Shown: positions 23,645-35,060, counted from the stretch's first letter. The stretch: DNA of 64,000 nucleotides from Luidia sarsii (GCA_949987565.1 OX465107.1:5535659-5599658); one strand, 5' to 3'. A program made the numbers and translations. The notes: generated by a model from the letters alone, not told the origin.

Positions 23645-24140
23645 GTTATCGATTTTTCTCGTATTTTCGTTTCGTCGGGGGTCTTGGCGCTTTTTCTGTG
23701 GCTACCCATAATCCTTTTCGGTTGAATTATTTCTCAACCGGAAGGTGGGTCACAGCCACTTCCTGTGACCTCCTGCCCCATGACAGCTGAGAACTCAGCC
23801 CGGAATGGCAGGGAGGCCACGTGCAACTTTCCCCGCCCCCCTCCGCCGAGCGCTCAACTCGGGGGGACAAGTAGGTCACACCACGGTTACCGTCACGCAT
23901 TTGTTCGGCTGAGTCCGTACAGCTAACTATGCCTTTTCTCAACTGAGCGCTCAGCTTCGATCAAGCAAAGAAAGCCACGACACTTCCCCAACCAGAAACT
24001 GTCGACAGCTTTCCCGGTTTGACTTGCTGAGCGCTCAACAAGCTAGACCAGTAGGCTACCGCTGCTTCTGCCAACTCTACTGCAAATGACACTGTTATAC
24101 ATTAAATGCCTTTAAATACAAAGAAATTAGGTTAAAAAGA
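23645..24140. other. GC-richer flank with three TGAGCGCTCA-type palindromes
   Basis: GAGCGCTCAAC-like words recur near 23,850, 23,945 and 24,028-24,040, roughly 85-95 bp apart, each with variable flanks (AACTGAGCGCTCAGC, TTGCTGAGCGCTCAAC). No coding signal is convincing. Confidence 0.5.
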
Positions 24141-24145
24141 ATCGT

Positions 24146-24224
24146 TGCAGGCACCGGGGCTCGAACTCGGTTTGCCAGCTTGACTGGGCTGACTGCTCAC
24201 CTCGCCTATCCCTCCACGCCACGG
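24146..24224 (-). repeat. tRNA-like sequence / SINE head
   Basis: The minus strand has a B box (GAGTTCGAGCCCCGG, plus-strand 24154-24168) and an A-box-like ATAGGCGAGGTGAGCAG (plus-strand 24193-24209) at tRNA-like spacing. Ends do not form a convincing acceptor stem, so a SINE or tRNA pseudogene is more likely than a live tRNA. Confidence 0.45.
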
Positions 24225-24915
24225 GTCCCTCTGTCAACTGCTTTGTGAATGACGGACTTGTACCTTAGAGCCTAAAATACAACAAAAAAGGGCAGGAGAG
24301 AAGGGGAACAAAGCTCCCTTTGAGATTAAAATGGAACAATAGGGCAGCAACCGCAACTCGAAATTGTACAGATTTCGGACAACATACATGTTAACCGTTG
24401 GACTGAATTTAGTGCCAATTACATGTACGCCATACAGGGGATTGTACAAGTTCTTATGTTTCATTTTGTGTAGCATTAAATTTAGTATAGCAATTTCCAT
24501 TCTAACAAAAAGTGCATGTCTAAAGTCCATGACTGTGACGTTTTTCCAGATAATGATTATTTAAAATCAAGTTCATATTTAATGGCGTTTTCATTCAAAA
24601 TGACACGTCAAAAGTATGCGAAACTAAAGCGTTGTCATAGCAGCACGGATGCCTTGCGGGGTTCCTCATTGAAAAAAGACGGACATGGGACCGCTCGCAT
24701 TTTTCTTGCATTTGTGTTAAAGTCAATGCTCTTTCAATCAGCCAAAATGGACAGTTATGAAACATCGTAGGATCAGTGACGTCAAACAAATACAGACGGA
24801 TTAAGTTCCATTTCGGACGAAAATTGAACATAACGGCACTGATGAGCGAACATTGGATTTCTATGATATCGGGCAACAAATACCTGCTCTTGTAACTCGG
24901 TGCAAATGCAGGCAT
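24225..24915. other. Unassigned sequence
   Basis: Short overlapping frames on both strands, none with a recognisable motif. No repeat was noticed here. Confidence 0.4.
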
Positions 24916-24917
24916 TT

Positions 24918-25075
24918 AGGCCCTACTTACACACGCGTGCGGTAACGGAATTCCGCGCGATCAAAAATGTAGAATGCACAGTTCTTTATGGGAACGTTTA
25001 CATCTAGAGTGGACAAATCCGCGCGGCATCGTCACATTCCGTTACCGCTCGTCAGTGTAAGTGGACTTTTTCTCT
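24918..25075. mobile_element. Short fold-back (MITE-like) element
   Basis: The left arm ACTTACAC...GCGGTAACGGAATTCC and right arm GGAATGTGACG-type ATTCCGTTACCGC...GTGTAAGT are inverted relative to each other, about 150 bp overall, with CGCGCGATC/ATCCGCGCGG in the stem. No coding capacity. The target-site duplication is not clear. Confidence 0.6.
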
Positions 25076-25165
25076 TTAGGGGCCGTTCTCATTTATGAAT
25101 ATTTTCATAAATGTACAAAGAGTACACTTTTTCTAGACCCCACCCCCTAAAAGTGTACCTATACA

Positions 25166-26016
25166 CACTTGCGTGCGATTTAAAGAGTTGTATCTTTTGT
25201 AGATCAAGTGCGTGTATGCTACAGTACAGGTAGCTAGGGAACGGAAGATACATTTCGGCTTAGAAACAATGCATTCTTAAAAGAGGTATTTACCGTTTCC
25301 AATGGTAATCACTCTTTTGAAAATAGAAACAGAAAATAAATGTTTTGTGTATATCGTATTAAATTATTAATTTACTTAAACCTTTTACAATGCAAACGAA
25401 CATTTACAAACGTTGACGTTCTCTTTGAAACCGATTACTTTGTTGTTTATATTTTGATAATTTTTACCGACACCGTATGCATAAATGAACTTGTCCAGGC
25501 AGTCTTGTTTGTGCATGTGGGACGTGCGTATGTTAGTGTGTGCATGGACGTGGCTGGCCGTTCAAACACGCAGTGAATATGGAATAAATATCGTATGCAT
25601 GTGCATGCACGTACATGCACACACGTACATGGGCATGTACATGTACTGTACATACATGTACATAGAGTAAACAATAATTGTGAACTGCCCCTTACTTTAC
25701 ACACTTGCGTGAGATTTAAAGAGTTGTATCTTTTGTAGATCAAGTGCGTGTATGCTACAGTACAGGTAGCTAGGGAACGGAATACATTGCGCAATTACTC
25801 GCGCGCAAAGCAGCTTGGAAACAATGCATAGGTATATGAACCTGTCCAGGCAGTCTTGTCTGTGGGACGTGCGCATGTTAGTGTGCGCATGTTAGTGTGC
25901 GCATGGCCGTGGCTGGCCGTTAAAACACGCAGTGAATATGAAATAAATATTGGATACATGTGCATGCACGTACACACTGTACATGTGCATAGAGTACTGC
26001 CCCTTACTTTACAATT
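25166..26016. repeat. Local tandem duplication (two units)
   Basis: Unit 1 (25,166-25,700) and unit 2 (25,701-26,016) share an ~80-bp block (CACACTTGCGTG...GCTAGGGAACGG), then GTCCAGGCAGTCTTGT, GGCTGGCCGTT..AACACGCAGTGAATATG, and CTGCCCCTTACTTTAC. Unit 1 has additional ACATGTACATGC-rich sequence. Unit 2 has a duplicated GCGCATGTTAGTGT word. Confidence 0.85.
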
Positions 26017-26630
26017 AGCGGGTCATATAATTACATTAGTCTCCAACTGATGACAGTGAATTTTTGCATTGTATTTGAACCTATAACACAAAATTAAGGG
26101 TATTTCGTAACACGCAAATGATGCAACAATACAAATATGCCAAATAGGCAACAATGTGGATTGCACAATTTTTCAGTTTCCTCATTCCTTTAAAGTGCTT
26201 GATGAGTGAGATAAAGGACTTTGTACCTACTGGAAAAAGAACATCTTTCACATTGGTAATGATTTGATATCAATGCCATTCTAACTCGTGATAACAAAAA
26301 GTGAGCGTCACTAGCTTTGCCTTCTAGGGAGGGTAGTGAAGCCATTTTACCTCTACTCCAGCCACTCCAGCGCTCCGATGAGAACACCACATGCACGTTC
26401 TGGTAGAGAAGGCCTCCCAAGACGACAAGCATACCATACAAAAGAAGACCTCTACTCCGACTCCAACAAAGACACTTTGCAAAGATATTGTATAAACGCA
26501 ATTTAATAGTGGACAATAACAAAATTATTGGTTTATTTGGAATTTGACAGATATACAAAACATGAAAATCATCTTAACATTATTGTAGGATTGGTACAGA
26601 TAACTTTCAAACCACTGCTTGCATTCCTTT
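26017..26630. other. Unassigned sequence with a possible membrane-like minus-strand frame
   Basis: The minus strand around 26,350-26,470 reads LLLYGMLVVLGGLLYQN then VHVVFSSERWSGWSR, followed by a GTAAAA donor-like site. The hydrophobic run is compatible with a membrane segment. No acceptor or homologous family is evident, so no exon is called. Confidence 0.25.
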
Positions 26631-26633
26631 CAT

Positions 26634-27052
26634 CTGGATAGCTCAGGCGGTAAGAGCGCAGGTACACAAAACCAGATATCTTGGGTTCAAATCCCGGTCC
26701 AGTTAAATTTGTCTTTGTCGTCGTTTTTTTATTTGTTCAAATGGTTCCCAGTCTGTTTTTCATTGGTTTGTTTGACTGGAATTGAAAAAGCTGCATCCAC
26801 CTTTTTGTGATCCCCGAGCTGCTGTAGCCGGGTTTACAACCATTGGTTGTTTGCATCTGAATGAAAGCGGGGGTGTGACCCCTGGAGATATACGGCAGCT
26901 AATGGTTTATACTTCTGATGGGTACCCCTAACCTGGAAAAGACTAGTTGACTATTTGGGAGGCCACCACCTAAGAATTGGATGGATAGCTCAGATGGGAA
27001 GAGTACTGGTACGTAAAACCAGAGGTCTCGGATTAAAATCACGGTCCATTAA
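26634..27052 (+). repeat. tRNA-derived SINE, family 1 (head-body-head)
   Basis: The first tRNA-like head (about 26,636-26,706) has A box TAGCTCAGGCGGTAAGAGC and B box GGGTTCAAATCCCGG. The body continues through TTCCCAGTCTGTTTTTCATTGG, AAAAAGCTGCATCCAC and GTTGACTATTTGGGAGGCCACC. A second, more decayed head follows at about 26,981-27,050. The same family occurs at 47,700-48,530 (both strands), 53,073-53,135 (minus) and 54,774-54,822 (minus). Confidence 0.8.
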
Positions 27053-27764
27053 AAGTTTCATTTGCCATTTCTTTTCAATTTGTTTTCAAATCTGAATGAG
27101 TTGAGTATTACTACTCAATGTCTTTTAGCCCGACAAATACATGTCCATAAAAGTAAATCCTTTTCATATAATATTTAATCTATTAATTCTGTCAGTCACT
27201 GTGTATCCTATAAAGAATAACAGAACTTCCTGAAATTAAAACAATTAACACTATGAACATCTAAACCGTGACAAAGGGGTGAAAATGTCATTTTGCAGTG
27301 AAACTAAAAATCACTTTGATTTCATGGCGCATTTTACAGTGAATTCACTGTGAAAAAATTGCATCTCTGACCTGATAAGGACATCTTAAGGTCACTAAAT
27401 AGACAGTGAAAAAAAAAGTGAATATCTGGGCTGGCAAGCTCCAGTCTTGAGAGATGGCTAATTCAGTTACAAGTAGGGCCCCTGATGATAAGCCTCCATA
27501 GAGGTAATGTATGGTGTCCTTGTAACTGTCATACCCAGATACTTGGAACCAGGAATGTGGCCTAGGAAACCACTGGTAAAAACACTTCGAATGCCGTGGA
27601 AAATATCTGCTAACTGTGTGCCGTGAAATAGGGATGAAAACACTGAATTTTCTTAATGACATTTTCAGCCTGTTTTTGCGGTTTAGATGTTCATAATGTA
27701 CATGACCTCTTATCACATTATGTTTTGTGTGCTTTTTCAAACAAAATGCACTGTTATGTTGAAG
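27053..27764. other. Unassigned sequence with a long minus-strand frame
   Basis: A 204-codon minus-strand frame ends at 27,345. Its last ~100 codons lie in non-repeat DNA and are ordinary in composition, but no domain, splice pattern or family is recognised. I list the region rather than a gene. Confidence 0.3.
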
Positions 27765-28115
27765 GCAGAGGTAAAAGCAGAGTGTCAGAGCCACAGGTAG
27801 AGGCCTTTGCCCCTGCCTCAATCTCTGCCTCTGTGCTTTTACCTCAGCCTTCATAATGAACGTGTATTGTGTAAACGTTCCCATTTTCCAGACCCCAGAA
27901 GGCAACATTTGGTCCAACAAATGTGAAGTGAAGGTAGTGAAACTACCAAACATTGGCACTTGCCTAATTTCTGGTAATCTCTGGTAGTTTTGCCACCTTC
28001 ACATTGCATTTGGTGGACCAAACTTTGTCGCCTGGGGACAGGAAAATCAAATACAATATACTGTTCTATTGAAAGCCAGAAGAAAAAGCAAAGATGAAAA
28101 GACAGAGGCAAAAAG
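27765..28115. repeat. Inverted pair of degenerate exon-repeat units
   Basis: 27,765-27,945 holds the exon/hexamer junction sequence in reverse orientation (CTCTGCCTCTGTGCTTTTACC, then CCAGAAGGCAACATTTGGTCC). 27,960-28,110 holds it in the forward orientation (CTGGTAGTTTTGCCACCTTC, GGTGGACCAAACTTTGTCGCC). This is the left margin of the 28-39.5-kb tandem array, where two units meet head to head. Confidence 0.7.
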
Positions 28116-28617
28116 TATATGATGTTGGGAGTGGTGCAATATGTCTTATGGGTTGTGCCCATTCTTGGTTGTGCCCAAGAATTTCCATCATAGGTGTATG
28201 TTTCCTGTACACGGGTCTTGCAAACGATGCTTCTTATGGTACACTTAAATGTACCATGTCTGATGAGAGTTGAAGGGGAACCCCTGCTCGGACAATTAAG
28301 TCACGCAGGTTACAGGGGCGCCTGAAAGCCAACACTAGCATGTCTGCAATAGCACTAGCCAGACGAGCTGATGTATCTCCTTAGTAATTTCCCGGAGGGG
28401 AGGCAGACATGGATGGTATGAGGTGACCAAGGTAACCTTAAGATTGTCCTTAGGGCTGGAGAAGTGCCAAACTTTGGCTTTGGCAATAGACTTCTTCACT
28501 TGGCGAGAGTTTCTAGCCAATAAATGTTGTGCATAGGATCAAATGCACCTCAACCGGAGGGCCTGACTATATGCTATACCACCCTTACAGTGTCTGGGGT
28601 GGCAACTTGAGCAATGG
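28116..28617. other. Unassigned spacer
   Basis: No ORF or repeat that I can support, apart from weak similarity to array spacers at its right end. Confidence 0.35.
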
Positions 28618-28733
28618 AGATTTCTGTCAGCTCTTTGCTTCTCAAGTTCTTGTTGGGAAATCAGGCCGGATCAATGTCTGGTAGTTTTGCCACCTTCCTT
28701 CTTGCATTTGTTGCACCAAAGTTTGCCTCCTGG
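28618..28733 (-). pseudogene. Degenerate copy of the 171-bp exon-like segment
   Basis: It retains the central part (minus strand GAACTTGAGAAGCAAAGAGC, and GGCAAAACTACCAGACATTG) but lost the 3' part encoding the EWIRQS region. It has the TGA seen in most copies. Confidence 0.5.
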
Positions 28734-28764
28734 GGGCAGAAAAATCAAACACAACACACTGTTA

Positions 28765-29020
28765 TGATGAAGGCAGAGGTAAAAGCAGAGAGGCAGAGAC
28801 AGAGGCTAAGGCAGCGAGAAACAGAGACAGAGATGAAGGTTGTAGCAGATGCAAATGAAAAGGGAGCTGCAGAGGGACAAGCAGAGGCAAAGGAAGAGGA
28901 AAAGGCAGAGGAAGAGGCAAAGACAGATCTAGAGTCAGAGTTAGAAGCAGAGACGAAGGCAAAGGCAGCAGCAGAGACAGAGACATATATTGAGGAAGGG
29001 GCAGAGGTAGAGGCAGGGTA
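28765..29020. repeat. GGCAGA/GACAGA polypurine repeat
   Basis: Degenerate hexamer repeat (GGCAGA, GACAGA, GGCAAA, GTAGAG). The plus strand is almost free of pyrimidines except C at the hexamer position. The Ala/Glu/Lys and Ser/Leu/Pro frames it produces are not genes. Confidence 0.9.
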
Positions 29021-29175
29021 AGCATCGTCGATATTGGGATTTCAAATATCGATATATCGGCGGGAAAAAAATCGATATTATCGATATATCGATTTTTTTT
29101 CACGCGTACAAATTGGATTATGAAATAATAACTCGTACTGTCTAGTGTTACTTTCAAAGGGGGGGGGGGTGCGGG
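29021..29175. repeat. ATCGATAT-rich interruption of the purine repeat
   Basis: A short block of ATATCGATATAT-type self-complementary words followed by a T run, ordinary sequence, then a run of G (about 29,159-29,170). It interrupts the hexamer repeat and is probably a decayed insertion. Confidence 0.6.
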
Positions 29176-29735
29176 GACAGAGTCAGCTACAGAGACAGAG
29201 GTAGAGGCATAGGGAGAGGCGGAGGCAGAGACAGATCTAGAGACAGAGACAATGATTGAGGAAGGGTAGAGACAGAGGCAGAGGAAGATGATGAGGCAGG
29301 GGCAGAGGCAGCATCAGAGAGAGAGACAGAAACAGATCTAGAGTCAGAGGAAGAGGCAGAGACTGATCTAGAAGTAGAAGTAGAGGCAGGGGCAGAGACA
29401 GAGGTAGCATCAGAGACAGGGACAGGGGAAGATGCAGGGGCAGAGGGAGAGGCTGAGGGAGGTAGAGGGAGAGGCAGGGGCAGAGACATAGAGGTAGAGG
29501 CAGAGGCAGCAGCAGAGACATAGAGGTAGAGGCAGAGGCAGAGACAGATCTAGAGTCAGAGTTAGAAGCAGAGACGAAGGCAAAGGCATAGAGACTGAGA
29601 CAGAGGTAGGGGAAGAGGCAAAGGAAGCAGCAGAGACAGAGGCAGATATTGAGGAAGGGGCAGAGGCAAAGGCAGCAGCAGAGACAGAGACATATATTGA
29701 GGAAGAGGCAGGGGCAGAGTCAGTTGCAGAGGCCT
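29176..29735. repeat. GGCAGA/GACAGA polypurine repeat
   Basis: Same hexamer family, with longer internal repeats such as ATTGAGGAAGGGGCAGAGG and GCAGCAGCAGAGACAGAGAC. Confidence 0.9.
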
Positions 29736-30006
29736 CATTGCTTTTAAAGAAGTATCCCATTGATCTTAGAAAGATTCTAATGGCATTACAAGTACCCTGA
29801 GCTCATTCCAATTCCAATGAACCGTACTGCCATGATATGTACAAGAAGGGCAAACACTCATTGAAACACATTCTAACTGACTCAAAATTCTATTCCAAAC
29901 CAGTCCTTACCTAAAGACATCTTCACAGTATTTCCTATAATAGCCTCATGTCATTACTTTGGAGTGTGTCTTCACTTCAACTGAATCAATATAGGCAAGT
30001 AATTAC
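29736..30006. repeat. Array spacer module
   Basis: Begins GCCTCATTGCTTTTAAAGAAG and includes AACCGTACTGCCATGATATG, AAGGGCAAACACTCATTGAA and ACTTCAACTGAATCAATATAGGC. The same module recurs near 33,660-33,860, 37,270-37,560, 37,600-37,860 and 39,010-39,300, always between a hexamer block and an exon-like copy. Confidence 0.8.
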
Positions 30007-30177
30007 CTGATGGCCCCCACTCTGTCTGATCCACTCCATGAAGCCCATGGGTCTCAAGTCTTCTGCTAGGTTTGTCAGCTTCTCACTGCTTAACGTCTTC
30101 TTGGGAAGTCAGGCAGGACCAATGTCTGGTAGTTCAGCCACCTTCATCTTCAATTTGTTGGTTCGAACATCGTCTCC
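30007..30177 (-). pseudogene. 171-bp exon-like segment, copy a
   Basis: The donor-side GTAATT is intact, but the acceptor reads CCCTGG instead of CCTCAG. The frame reads ...LSSEKLTNLAED..GFMEWIRQS and contains the TGA shared with most copies. It is the most diverged of the full-length copies. Confidence 0.5.
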
Positions 30178-30224
30178 CAGGGCATGAAAATCAAACACAA
30201 TACACTGTTATGATCAAGGCAGAA

Positions 30225-32880
30225 GTAAAATAAGAGGCAGGGGCAGAGGCAGAGGCAAATGGAAAGGTGGAGGTAGGGACAGAGGCAGAAGCAGGAGCCG
30301 GCACAGAGGAAAGGAGCAGGGACAGGGGCAGAGGCATAGGAAGCAGCAGAGACAGAGGTAGAGGCATGGGCGGAGTCAGTGGCAAAAGTAGGGGCGAAGG
30401 CAAAGGCAGGGAAAGAGGGAGAGGCAGAGGCAGAGAAAGAGGCAGAGACAGATCTATAGAGGCAAAGACAGAGGGAAAGGGCAAATATTAAGGAAGAGCA
30501 GGGGCAGGGAAGAGGCAGAGGGAAGAGGCAGAGGGAAGAGGCAGAGGGAAGAGGCAGAGGGAAGAGGCAGAGGGAAGAGGCAGAGGCAGCATCAGAGACA
30601 GATACAGAGGTAGAGGTAGAGGTAGAGGTAGAGGCAGAAGCAGAAGGAGAGGCCGAGGCAGAGATAGAAGCAGATGCAAAGGCAAAGGTGGAGAGACAGA
30701 GACAATGATTGAGGAAGGGCAGTGGCAGGGGCAGGGGCAGAGACAGAGGTAGATGCAGAGGTAGATGCAGAGGCAGAGGTAGAGGAAGAGGTAGAGATAG
30801 AGGCAGGGACAGGGACAGAGTCAGCAGCAGATACAGAGACATAGGTAGAGGCAGAGGAAGAGGCAGAGACAGATCTAGAGACAGATACAATGATTGAGGA
30901 AGGGCAGGGACAGAGGCAGAGGAAGATGATGAGGCAGGGGCAGAGGCAGCATCAGAGAGAGAGAGACAGAGGGAGAGGCTGAGGCAGAGAAAGATCTAGA
31001 GTCAGAGGAAGAGGCAGGGGCAGAGACAGGTAGCATCAGAGACAGAGACAGGGGAAGATGCAGGGGCAGAGGGAGAGGCTGAGGCAGACACATCTAGAGT
31101 CAGAGTAAGAGGCAGAGACAGACCTAGAAGTAGAAGGATAGGCAGGGGCAGAGACAGCAGCAGAGACATAGAGGCAGAGGCAGAGGCAGATCTAGAGACA
31201 GAGGAAGAGGCAGAGACAGATCTAGAGGCAGAGGCGGAGATAGAAGCAGAGGCAGAAAGACAATGATTGAGGCAGAAAGACAATGATTGAGGCAGAGGTA
31301 AAGACAGAGACAGAGGAAGAGGCAGAGACAGTTCTAGAGGCAGAGGCGGAGATAGAAGCAGAGGCAGAAAGACAGAGACAGACAATGATTGAGGCAGGGG
31401 TAGAGACAGGTCAGAGGAAGAGGAAGAGGCAGATACAGATCTAGAGGCAGAGGTAGAGATAGAAGCAGAGGCAGAAAGACAGAGACAGACAATGATTGAG
31501 GCAGGGGTAGAGACAGAGGCAGAGACAGGGCAGAGGAAGAGGAAGAGGTAGATACAGATCTAGAGGCACAGACAGAGACAGGGGTAGAGGTATAGGCAGA
31601 TGCAAAGGTAGGGGCGAAGGCAGAAGCAGGGGAAGAGGCAGGGCAGAGGCAGAGGCAGAGAGACAGAGACAATGATTGAGGAATGGCAGAGACAGAGGCA
31701 GAAGCAGGGGCAGAAGCAGAGGAAGAGGAAGAGGCAGAGACAGATCTAGAGGCAGCAGTAGAGACAGAGGCAGAGGGGCGAAGGCAGAAGCAGAAGAAGC
31801 AGAGCCAAAGACAGAGGGAGGGGCAGGGGCAGCAGCAGAGACAAAGACAGAGGTAGAGGCAGAAGCAGAAGCAGGGGAAGAGGCAGGGGCAAAGGGAGAG
31901 GCCGAGGCAGAAGCAAAGGCATATCTAGAGGCAGAGGAAAAGGCAGATATAGAAGCAAAGGCAATGGCAAAGGTAGAGAGACTGAGACAATGATTGAGGA
32001 AGGGCAGTAACAGAGGCAGAGACACGGGTAGAGGGAGAGGTAGAGCAAGAGGCAGGGCGGAGGCAGAGGCAGAGGCAGAAGTAGAGGCAGATGCTGAGGC
32101 AGAGGCTGAGGCAGAGGCAGGGGAAAAGGCAGGGGCAGAGGGAGAGTCTGAGGCAGAGGCAGAGGCTAAGGCTGAGGCAGACGCAGAGATAGAAGCAGAG
32201 ACAAAGGCAAAGAGACAGAGACAATGATTGAGGGAGGGCAGAGACAGGGGCAGAGGCAGATCTAGAGACAGAGGAAGAGGCAGAGGCAGATCTAGAGGCA
32301 GAGGCAGAGATAGAAGCAGCAGCAGAAAGACAATGATTGAGGCAGAGGTAAAGACAGAGACAGAGGAAGAGGCAGAGACAGATCTAGAGGCAGAGGCGGA
32401 GACAGATCTAGAGGCAGAGGCAGCAGCAGAGACAGAGGTAGAGGCAGAAGCAAAGGTAGGGCAGAGGCAGACGCAGAAGCAGGGAAAGAGGCAGGGCAGA
32501 GGCAGAGATTAGAAGCAGAGGCAAAGGCAAAGGCAGAGAGACAGAGACAATGATTGAGGAATGGCAGAGAGACAGACAATGATGGAATAATGGCAGAGAC
32601 AGAGGCAACAGAGACAGCAGAGAGGCAGGTAGGGACAGGGGCAGAGGCAGCAGCAGAGACAGAGGCAGGGGAAGAAGAAGGGGCAGAGGGAGAGGCGGAG
32701 GCAGAGGCAGGGGCAGGCCACAGGCCACAGGTTGAGGTAGAGGCAGAAGAAAGGCACATGCAGTGGAAGAGGCAGGGGCAGAGGGAGAGGCAGAGGAAGA
32801 GGCAGAGGCAGATATACAAGCAGAGGCAAATGCAAAGATATATAGACTGAGTAAACGATACACGATACACTGGCAGAGGT
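30225..32880. repeat. Long GGCAGA/GACAGA polypurine repeat
   Basis: About 2.65 kb of continuous degenerate hexamer repeat, the longest in the window. Higher-order repeats include AGAGACAATGATTGAGG(AA)GGGCAG, which recurs about every 150-600 bp, and five tandem GGCAGAGGGAAGA units near 30,515-30,580. All frames here are low-complexity and unsupported. Confidence 0.92.
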
Positions 32881-33465
32881 AAAAGTGTAGCGTTTCATTA
32901 CAGACATTGATTATATTTCCTTATATGCATTTTCCTCTGTTATTTTTTCAATTTGCTGATCAATACCATATATCCTTATTTCCACATAAGACACCATGTA
33001 ATTGTTTTGCCACATGTCCACCATTTCATAGAATTGTTGTTACTCACTACTTCCTGGACCTACACTTACACTATACAGCCTCAAGCAATTACTTGCACAC
33101 ATTGTTTGACACCAGTGAGGCTGACCAATGACCCTGAGTGGTCAGTGCTCTGTCCAGTGTTGCACTCCTGACTATGAGTCATCATTTTTTCTTAGAAAGC
33201 TACTCTGACTTGTTTGTTTCTCAATCTACCAATTCTTTCTCCTAAGACTATTTCTCACTTCTCCTAGTACTACTTTCATTCGAGCCTTTTCTTAGCGCTC
33301 CACGCACACTTTTCTTAGCGCTCCACCTTTCAACTTGGGCATTCAAGTCAGGGTAGCATAGCTCTGTACATATACACGGTTTTGTACATCAATAAAATAC
33401 TGTACCACCATCTCAGCCCAAGAGTAAATTAGTGTGTTCATTCCCCTTAACACTAAAAAAGAAGG
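32881..33465. other. Non-repeat island inside the array
   Basis: AT-richer ordinary sequence, with two TTTTCTTAGCGCTCCAC words near 33,288 and 33,310 and AATAAAATAC near 33,390. No gene is recognised. Confidence 0.4.
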
Positions 33466-33625
33466 GGGGCAGAGGCAGAGTCAAAGGCAGAGAGACAGAC
33501 AACGATTGAGTAAGGCAGATACATGGGCAGGGGCTGAGGCAGATGCAGAGGCAGGGGTAGAGGTAGAGGCAGAGACAAACAGAAAGGTCAAGGTGGAGGT
33601 GGAGGTAGAGGCACAGGCAGTGCAT
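33466..33625. repeat. GGCAGA/GACAGA polypurine repeat
   Basis: Short hexamer block followed by the spacer module (33,630-33,860). Confidence 0.85.
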
Positions 33626-33860
33626 ATCATATCAATGGTCTCAGACCATCCAGACAGTCATCGAAACCATTCCAAAGAACCCTACTGCCTTGATATGTGC
33701 AAGAAGGGCAAACCCTCATTGAAACACATTCTCACTGGCTTATTTCCTCAAGCAGTCGTTATAACTAAAGGCATATTCACAGTATTTCCTATTATAAAAT
33801 CATTTCATGACCTAAATGCGTGTCTACACTTCAACTGATTCATTCTAGGTAAGTAATTAC

Positions 33861-34031
33861 CAGATGCTTTATAGCTCTGCCTGATCCACTCCATGAAGCT
33901 CATGGCTGTCATGTCTTCTGCCAGGTTTGTCAGCTCCATGCTCCTCAAGTTCTTGTTAGGAAGTCAGGCAGGGCCTGTGTCTTGTAGTTTTGCCAGTTTA
34001 ATCATGCATTTGCTGGTTTCAACATCAGCTC
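33861..34031 (-). pseudogene. 171-bp exon-like segment, copy b
   Basis: Acceptor CTGCCCTCAG|GA and donor TCTG|GTAATT are both intact. The frame is open except for one TGA after DTGPA, then LPNKNLRSMELTNLAEDM and AMSFMEWIRQS. It has 2 + 168 + 1 bases, so both borders are phase-symmetric. Confidence 0.55.
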
Positions 34032-34063
34032 CTGAGGGCAGTTAAAACAAACACAATACAGTG

Positions 34064-34260
34064 TCATGATGAAGGTAGAGGCAAAAAAAGGGAGGGCAGA
34101 CACCGAGACAGTGGCAAAGGCAGGGACCGAGGCAGAGACAGTGACAAAGGCAGGGACCGAGGCAGAGGCAGAGGCAAAGGCAGGGACCGAGGCAGAGGCA
34201 GAGGCAAAGGCAGGGAGAAGGGAGTTGCATGTGCAAATGCAGAGAAACAAATAGAGAGGC
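34064..34260. repeat. GGCAGA polypurine repeat
   Basis: Contains a tandem ~30-36-bp unit (AAAGGCAGGGACCGAGGCAG) repeated about four times. Confidence 0.85.
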
Positions 34261-34277
34261 ACAGGCAGAGATATTAA

Positions 34278-34853
34278 CCACTTCATGCCGGGACCTCCAA
34301 AGTCGGGTACCACTATTGTCCATATTTTAAACAAAGACTTTTCAGCTTATAACAAATCAAAACGAATCATGACAAAGACCCATTTTGAGGCAAGTTGCCA
34401 CATAAATTGCAAGATTAGCGGCAACAATTGCACTATTGTGGGACCTTTACTGTGGACAATGGAAAGATAGCGCGCTGCCACGAGAGACATTGTGTTGGCA
34501 TGCCACATAGCCCAATGGTTGTCGGTCAGGCAGTGGAATTCCACCCACATTCTTCACCGCAATCTACCGACCAACTCAAAGATTTGACTGCCTGGAGAGG
34601 GGGCTATACTGCGGTCAGGGACGCACATTGGGCCATTTTTTGAATGGATAAGCTCTTGACAAAAGCACACCGATGTCCGAATTGTGCCAGGTTTTTTATC
34701 TCTTGTACCCATAGTATACACCTATTGATTTATTTTACAGAAGTATATATTTATTGTATATTATTACAATTGTTTTAGCAAGAAAATGGCGGATTGTTCA
34801 AAAACCCACGTATGGCGGTCATGGGCACTGGAAAAACACCCAGCGCAAAGTGG
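34278..34853 (-). mobile_element. piggyBac-like MITE (TTAA-flanked), copy 1
   Basis: Flanked by TTAA at 34274-34277 and 34854-34857. Terminal inverted repeats begin CCACTTCATGCCGGG on the left and, on the other strand, CCACTTTGCGCTGGG on the right. About 576 bp, with no transposase frame. Internal sequence (ACTATTGTCCATATT, AACAAAGACTTTTCAGCTTA, CACATAAATTGCAAGATTAG) matches the element at 49,478-50,173 in the opposite orientation. The TTAA target is characteristic of the piggyBac superfamily; the assignment rests on that alone. It split an array unit. Confidence 0.75.
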
Positions 34854-34859
34854 TTAAGA

Positions 34860-35060
34860 AAGGGACAAAGGCAGATACAGAGGTTGAGGCAAAGAAGAGG
34901 GCAAAGGCTAAGATATTAAGAAAGATATTGAGACAGGGGCAGAGGAAGGTGCAGAGGCAGATTGAGGCAGACGGAGGCAGGGAAAGGGGAAGGGGCATGG
35001 GAAGGGAAGGGAAAGGGGAAAGGGGAAAGCGAAAGGGAAAGGGAAAGGGGTAAGTGATCT
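34860..35060. repeat. Purine repeat grading into GGGAAA
   Basis: Hexamer-type repeat on the right flank of the MITE, ending in (GGGAAAGG)n from about 34,980 to 35,050. Confidence 0.85.

Noticed and set aside
26350..26470. Membrane-spanning exon on the minus strand
   Set aside because: A hydrophobic run and a GTAAAA donor-like site are not enough. No acceptor, no repeat of the pattern and no known family.
26636..26706. Functional tRNA gene
   Set aside because: A and B boxes are good, but the acceptor and anticodon arms do not pair well, and the same head with the same body recurs as a SINE elsewhere in the window.
27345..27959. 204-codon minus-strand ORF as a gene
   Set aside because: Its N-terminal third is exon-repeat and hexamer sequence, and the remainder has no recognisable motif, splice structure or homologue that I know.
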